From an uncultured Bacilli bacterium (GTDB taxonomy: Bacteria > Bacillota_I > Bacilli_A > RF39 > UBA660), in NCBI GenBank assembly GCA_947623645.1, contig CANQHK010000042.1:1-9456 (forward strand): DNA of 9,456 nt, written 5' to 3'. The notes under the pieces were generated by a model. It worked only from the letters and a program-made list of their open reading frames with translations. It made no database searches and had not been told where the DNA came from. The translations under genes were made by a program, and so were the position numbers. How positions within the stretch are numbered: position 1 is the first letter of the stretch; every line of letters begins with the position of its first letter. Below are positions 5,945-9,456 of this stretch, piece by piece.

Positions 5945-6697
5945 TTAAAAATTACTATCTTCTACAAGCTTTTTCGTTAAATCCTGATATTCTTTTAACA
6001 ATTCATCTGTATAAAAGACAAGTTCATTGTTCTCAATCATCCATCTTTTCGAATTTTCTTTCAAAAAGGTCAAAATATTTTCACAATCTTGCAAAAAATT
6101 TTTTAAAAAATCTCCGACCGACGTCATCTGATTTTGAATTTCAGTAAGGTCTTTCAAATCATCTTCTGAATACATTAATTCTTGGTATAAATCTGTATAA
6201 TAAGAGTCTAAAGAGTACGTATCTAATAAAGAATCAATATATTCTTTAGAACATAATTTTGTTAAATCGGAAATGGAAGATTCTACTTGTTCTTTAATTT
6301 CTGTAATTTTTTGGAAACTTTTTTCAAACTCCGGTCCATCTTCTTGAAAGTTTGCTGGAGTTAAAATATTTGTAAATGTATCATCTTCTTCTAAATCTGT
6401 AATTTTTTGAACTGTATCGGAAACATCTTTAAAATATTTCTTAATTTCTTTTTCTAGAATTGCATAATCCCCTTTGGTCTTGATATTATCCGTATCAAAT
6501 TCAGCAGTTGCAAGATCTTTTTTTAAATAAACTTCCACTTCTTCTCGAAGAATGGATTCTTCTTTCATTTCATAAATCATAAAAATAGCAAGTACAGAAA
6601 CTATAAGAACAGCAAGAATAATAAGAATCCACCACCAAGGAAATTTCTTTTTTCGCACCCTTTCTTCGAGTTTTCCATTTCGTACTTTTTTGGACAT
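5945..6697 (-). CDS. Single-pass membrane protein with long helical outer domain, function unknown
   Basis: 250 residues. A strongly basic N-terminus (MSKKVRNGKLEERVRKKK) is followed by one hydrophobic segment, about 21-42, opening with three tryptophans. The positive-inside rule puts the N-terminus in the cytoplasm and the rest outside. There is no lipobox or signal-peptidase-like site, so it is probably an anchored type II protein. Residues 43-250 are acidic and helical with coiled-coil-like heptads (for example EKSFQKITEIKEQVESSISDLTKL). I recognise no domain. ATG 6695-6697 begins one base after the gpmA stop, and its Shine-Dalgarno (AAAGGGGA) lies in the last gpmA codons. This indicates translational coupling within the operon. 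Topology and surface location are inference. Confidence 0.8.
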   Translation of the reverse strand: MSKKVRNGKLEERVRKKKFPWWWILIILAVLIVSVLAIFMIYEMKEESILREEVEVYLKKDLATAEFDTDNIKTKGDYAILEKEIKKYFKDVSDTVQKITDLEEDDTFTNILTPANFQEDGPEFEKSFQKITEIKEQVESSISDLTKLCSKEYIDSLLDTYSLDSYYTDLYQELMYSEDDLKDLTEIQNQMTSVGDFLKNFLQDCENILTFLKENSKRWMIENNELVFYTDELLKEYQDLTKKLVEDSNF

Positions 6698-6698
6698 G

Positions 6699-7403
6699 TT
6701 ATTGTTCCCCTTTCTCTTTTAAATAATAATGACGAATTGGTTTTAAATCATCATCAAATTCATAACAAATAGGATTTCCTGTTTCAATCTCTAGTTTCAT
6801 AACCTCATCATCAGAAAGATTATCCAGATATTTTATAAGAGCTCGAAGACTATTTCCATGCGCAACAACAAGAACTTTTTTTCCTTCTTTCAAATCCTTT
6901 TCAATAACATCTTTCCAATAAGGGAGAACTCGATCAATCGTATCCATTAAATTTTCTGTTAAAGGAAGTTCTTCTTCTTTTAAATCTTTATATTTCATAT
7001 CATTTCCAGGATAGCGAGGATCCTCTTTGGATAAAGCTGGAGGTCGAACACTCACACTTCTTCGCCAAAGTTGAACTTGTTCTTCTCCATATTTTTTTCT
7101 CGTTTCCTCTTTATTTAATCCCTGTAATGCCCCATAATGCCGTTCATTTAAACGCCAAGAATAATAAATCGGTAAATCTTCTTGATGAAGTTCTTTCAAA
7201 ATGTAAGTAAGAGTATCTATTGCTCTTTTTAAAACAGAAGTATAACAAACATCAAAACTATATCCCAATTTTTTCAAAACTTGCCCTGCTTCAATGGCTT
7301 CCAAAACACCATTTTCCGATAAACCTACATCACACCATCCAGTAAAACGATTTTCTAAATTCCAAATGCTTTCCCCATGTCTTACAAGTATTAATTTTAC
7401 CAT
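6699..7403 (-). CDS. gpmA: 2,3-bisphosphoglycerate-dependent phosphoglycerate mutase
   Basis: Interconverts 3- and 2-phosphoglycerate in glycolysis and gluconeogenesis through a phosphohistidine intermediate. The 234-residue product has the usual length of the dPGM family. It starts KLILVRHGESIWNLENRFTG, with phosphorylated His9 in the RHG motif. It continues with Arg60 in SVLKRAIDTL, ERHYGALQGLNK (87-98, Glu87 likely the acid/base) and VVAHGNSLRALIKYL (179-193, second catalytic His182). All active-site residues expected in the family are present. ATG 7401-7403 has Shine-Dalgarno AGAGGAT. It begins 18 bases after the ATPase gene and is followed within one base by the membrane-protein gene, so it sits in the middle of an operon driven mainly from 8730-8758. 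Confidence 0.97.
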   Translation of the reverse strand: MVKLILVRHGESIWNLENRFTGWCDVGLSENGVLEAIEAGQVLKKLGYSFDVCYTSVLKRAIDTLTYILKELHQEDLPIYYSWRLNERHYGALQGLNKEETRKKYGEEQVQLWRRSVSVRPPALSKEDPRYPGNDMKYKDLKEEELPLTENLMDTIDRVLPYWKDVIEKDLKEGKKVLVVAHGNSLRALIKYLDNLSDDEVMKLEIETGNPICYEFDDDLKPIRHYYLKEKGEQ

Positions 7404-7421
7404 GAATAATCCTCTTTTCTA

Positions 7422-8696
7422 TTATAAATTATCCTTCAAACAAAATAGAGCATATATAGGAACATAAAAGACTCCTTTTTTAAGAGAAAAATTATCTTCC
7501 GTAATACGAATCGCATCCGTTAGTTGAAAACGATTCATAACAAGAGCTAAAGACTTAGACTTAGCCATATTTTTATTGACAATTTCAATAGGAATAATCT
7601 TTCCACTTCGAGATTGTACAAGAAATGGTACTTCTGCTTTTCCTTCTGATTGATAATAATAAAGATTATATCCACAATTGGAAATAGAATTTGCTACCAT
7701 ATTTTCAAACAAAATATATTTGCTTGTATTATCCGTTAAAAATTTCAATCTAGATAATTGCATCATCATAGCAAGTAAACCCGTATCATTTAAATAAAGT
7801 TTAAACGAATCACTCTCTTTTACTTTACTAAGAGGTGCTTCAATCTGCTTTACTTTATAACACTTTTGAACCAAACCATTCACATTTAAAAATTCTAATG
7901 CCTTATCGTAATCTTTACTTCTACCCCCATTTTTCATAAGACCATACTGAAACTTTTTATTTGTCTTTAATAGTTGGTAAGGTAAAACATTTAAAACTTC
8001 ATCAGCACGAATAATATCTATAAAATTTGGAATGGAAAGAAATTCTTTTCTGTATGTATCTAAAATTTTATTTTGCCGAGCCCGAAGTTTTAAATCACTT
8101 TCACCATCTAAACTTGCTTGAATAATTTCTGGAAGACCTCCTGTTAAACAATAATTTTCAAAATGTTCCATAGCAACACTATGAAAAGGCATACTCTTAT
8201 GATTTTTATAAGAATTTTTAATAAAATCAATCAATTCCACATTTCCAACTGCTTTTAAATATTCCTCAAAGTCCATTGGAAACATATAACGATACTGTAA
8301 TTCTTCTCCTTTAAAACGAAGTAAGTTTTCTTTTAAAGAGGTAATAAACAAAATATGATAATCATTTTCTTCTTTGCCAAATTTCTTAATTCCTTTTACA
8401 ATCTCTGTATCAGAAACATTATCTAAAATAATTAAGGTGTCGTTTTTTAAAATGGTTTCTCCCACCAATAAAGATAATTTAAAAATAATTTTATCGATGG
8501 TTCTTTCTTTTGAAAAAATATCCAATACTTCACGATTGTTTTCACAGTTGACATAGCAAGTCGTTTTGTATTCTTTTTCGCCGAATTCAATAGCTGTATA
8601 CGTTTTACCAATCTGTTTATTACCGTAAATGAGAAGTGGTTTACGATTACTATCTCGTTTCCATTTTAATAAATCATTCATGATTTTTCGTTCCAT
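7422..8696 (-). CDS. AAA ATPase with DUF4143-type C-terminus
   Basis: 424 residues matching the widespread family of AAA_14 plus DUF4143 ATPases, whose cellular role is largely unknown. Walker A is GNKQIGKT (25-32) and Walker B LIILDNV (88-94). MDFEEYLKAVG (141-151) and the GGLPE motif (186-190) are family markers, as are YLNDTGLLA (301-309) and ENMVANS (331-337). The C-terminus resembles a PD-(D/E)xK nuclease core, usually EVDFLI then IPIEVK. Here it reads EVPFLV (355-360) and IPIEIV (368-373), so the core Asp and Lys are replaced and nuclease activity is unlikely. ATG 8694-8696 has Shine-Dalgarno GGGAGG (8706-8711). It is the first gene of the operon with gpmA, 18 bases downstream. Family assignment is firm; function is not. 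Confidence 0.9.
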   Translation of the reverse strand: MERKIMNDLLKWKRDSNRKPLLIYGNKQIGKTYTAIEFGEKEYKTTCYVNCENNREVLDIFSKERTIDKIIFKLSLLVGETILKNDTLIILDNVSDTEIVKGIKKFGKEENDYHILFITSLKENLLRFKGEELQYRYMFPMDFEEYLKAVGNVELIDFIKNSYKNHKSMPFHSVAMEHFENYCLTGGLPEIIQASLDGESDLKLRARQNKILDTYRKEFLSIPNFIDIIRADEVLNVLPYQLLKTNKKFQYGLMKNGGRSKDYDKALEFLNVNGLVQKCYKVKQIEAPLSKVKESDSFKLYLNDTGLLAMMMQLSRLKFLTDNTSKYILFENMVANSISNCGYNLYYYQSEGKAEVPFLVQSRSGKIIPIEIVNKNMAKSKSLALVMNRFQLTDAIRITEDNFSLKKGVFYVPIYALFCLKDNL

Positions 8697-8729
8697 AAAA
8701 TGACGCCTCCCAACAATTATTATATTTTC

Positions 8730-8758
8730 ATTATATAGTAAGGGAGAAATATTGTCAA
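8730..8758 (-). promoter_or_regulatory. Consensus sigma-A promoter of the ATPase-gpmA operon
   Basis: TTGACA (8753-8758) and TATAAT (8730-8735) on the minus strand are exact consensus boxes with an optimal 17-base spacer. The start would be near 8723, giving about 27 bases of AU-rich leader before the ATPase ATG. Such a promoter is expected to be strong and constitutive unless repressed; the flanks show no clear operator dyad. Confidence 0.85.
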
Positions 8759-8780
8759 CAGAAAGAAAAAATTTTACATA

Positions 8781-8804
8781 AGAAAAAGATATCCAAAGAT
8801 ATCT
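8781..8804 (-). terminator. Weak terminator of the surface-protein gene
   Basis: On the minus strand AGATATC (8798-8804) and GATATCT (8787-8793) form a 7-bp stem with a 4-base loop, followed by TTTTCTT. On the plus strand the same bases appear as a tandem AAAGATATC repeat of period 10. The stem is AT-rich and lies about 180 bases after the stop at 8986. It is the only terminator-like structure I see in 8761-8985, which otherwise holds no supported gene. Confidence 0.4.
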
Positions 8805-8985
8805 AATTTACTAAATAAATTTATCCAACTTTAAGAAATATTTTCACGTTATATTTAATTCCAAAACAAACAATAGAACATTTCCATAATACTAGCCTTT
8901 TTCTGATTCAGTGTTTCTTTGTCATTTAATCTCTACAATAAACGCATCAAAGTATCTAAATACTAAATATAGAGTGAAGGCAAAC

Positions 8986-9456
8986 CTAATCATTGTAGTC
9001 AAGAGTTACAAGAGCCGCACGGGAAGAATTTCCAACAGTCCCGCCGCCTTTTGCACAATCACTCGAGAATACCCCCGAACTTGCACCTTCGGGGTGATAT
9101 CCACCACGCCAGAGCCAAGAAACATAAGAGTCAACAAAGTGGGCGTCATCATTATACCATCCTGTGGTTTCGGATAATGCATGTCCATAACATACTCCAC
9201 CATTACACGCCGTTTGAGCATCTTCTGTCGTATATAAATCATAATACTTAGTAGCAATTTCTCCTAAATTATCGGAAAATCCACTACTACTTGTTGTTTT
9301 ATTATAATTTCCCATGACATATTCCTGAGCACCACCACTCATATCATACACTCCTGTTATATTTCCCGTTGTTGATGCGCTCTTCCCATATTCTCCATCA
9401 TATTGATTTTCTGGATTATCACATGTACTACTAGATGATGATTCATCTTGATTTGT
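8986..9456 (-). CDS. Surface protein, C-terminal part with SUMF1-like domain (cut by window edge)
   Basis: 156 C-terminal residues are present, and the frame is open to the window edge, so the start is missing. ASTTGNITGVYDMSGGAQEYVMGNY resembles the GIYDMSGNVWEW block of formylglycine-generating-enzyme (SUMF1) folds. The tail SWLWRGGYHPEGASSGVF...NSSRAALV corresponds to the RGGS...GxFR block. In gut Firmicutes this domain is often found at the C-terminus of secreted or pilin-like proteins with a prepilin-type N-terminus. Whether that N-terminus is present cannot be seen. Two cysteines in the SUMF1-like part (in QTACNGGVCYG) and one in SDCAKGG could form disulfides. The serine-rich TNQDESSSSTCDNPENQ segment at the edge looks like a linker. 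Enzymatic activity is unlikely; binding or adhesion is inference. Coding G+C is unusually high at the 3' end. Confidence 0.75.
   Translation of the reverse strand, partial: TNQDESSSSSTCDNPENQYDGEYGKSASTTGNITGVYDMSGGAQEYVMGNYNKTTSSSGFSDNLGEIATKYYDLYTTEDAQTACNGGVCYGHALSETTGWYNDDAHFVDSYVSWLWRGGYHPEGASSGVFSSDCAKGGGTVGNSSRAALVTLDYND

Noticed and set aside
8951..8964. AGTAT/ATACT dyad in the gap after the surface gene
   Set aside because: A 5-bp A/T-rich stem is expected by chance in this composition.
8922..8993. A 23-codon minus-strand ORF overlapping the end of the surface-protein gene
   Set aside because: No Shine-Dalgarno precedes it and the product has no recognisable feature.
9073..9094. 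GC-rich inverted repeat CCCCGAA/TTCGGGG
   Set aside because: It lies within the coding sequence of the surface protein, has no T tract, and is explained by codons for HPEGASSGV.
1..9456. tRNA, rRNA, CRISPR arrays, insertion sequences and attachment sites
   Set aside because: Looked for by eye on both strands; no cloverleaf, regularly spaced repeats, transposase motifs or terminal inverted repeats were seen.

Overview
The window is about 9.5 kb of AT-rich bacterial chromosome. Every gene I can support lies on the minus strand, so transcription runs from the right edge to the left. Shine-Dalgarno sites are strong (GGGAGG, TTAGGTGA, GGGGAG) and promoters are sigma-A-like. A Firmicutes-type S10-operon leader precedes rpsJ. 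UGA is never needed as tryptophan, so translation table 11 fits. Together these point to a low-GC Firmicute, probably an uncultured gut member of the Bacilli (RF39 or Erysipelotrichales-like). The exact lineage is inference.

Reading in the direction of transcription, the right edge (8986-9456) holds the 3' end of a surface-protein gene. Its C-terminus is SUMF1-like, of a kind common in gut Firmicutes. Its last ~120 coding bases are much richer in G+C than the flanks. After a long 3' UTR and a weak terminator, a perfect TTGACA-17-TATAAT promoter (8730-8758) starts a probable operon. This runs: an AAA ATPase of the DUF4143 type (7422-8696), phosphoglycerate mutase gpmA (6699-7403) and a one-TM helical membrane protein (5945-6697). 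A small conserved helical protein (5453-5890) follows, behind a hairpin that buries its ribosome binding site.

Three separately spaced genes come next: a Y-family DNA polymerase (dinB, 4213-5397), an 835-residue protein (1649-4156) and a HExxH protein resembling a zinc metalloprotease (668-1591). In the 835-residue protein the C-terminal third reads as an RNase II/R (RNB) fold that has lost its catalytic aspartates. The promoters of dinB and the HExxH gene are nearly identical from the -10 box through the Shine-Dalgarno and predict very short mRNA leaders.

A strong bidirectional-looking terminator (606-636) separates this accessory block from the S10 ribosomal protein operon. That operon starts with an extended -10 promoter, a structured leader and rpsJ, and leaves the window early in rplC.

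The ribosomal and glycolytic genes are housekeeping. Best candidates for something undescribed are the catalytically dead RNB protein with a novel ~500-residue helical N-terminus, the adjacent metalloprotease-like protein and the shared short-leader promoter. I see no RNA genes other than the leader, and no CRISPR array, insertion sequence or attachment site.
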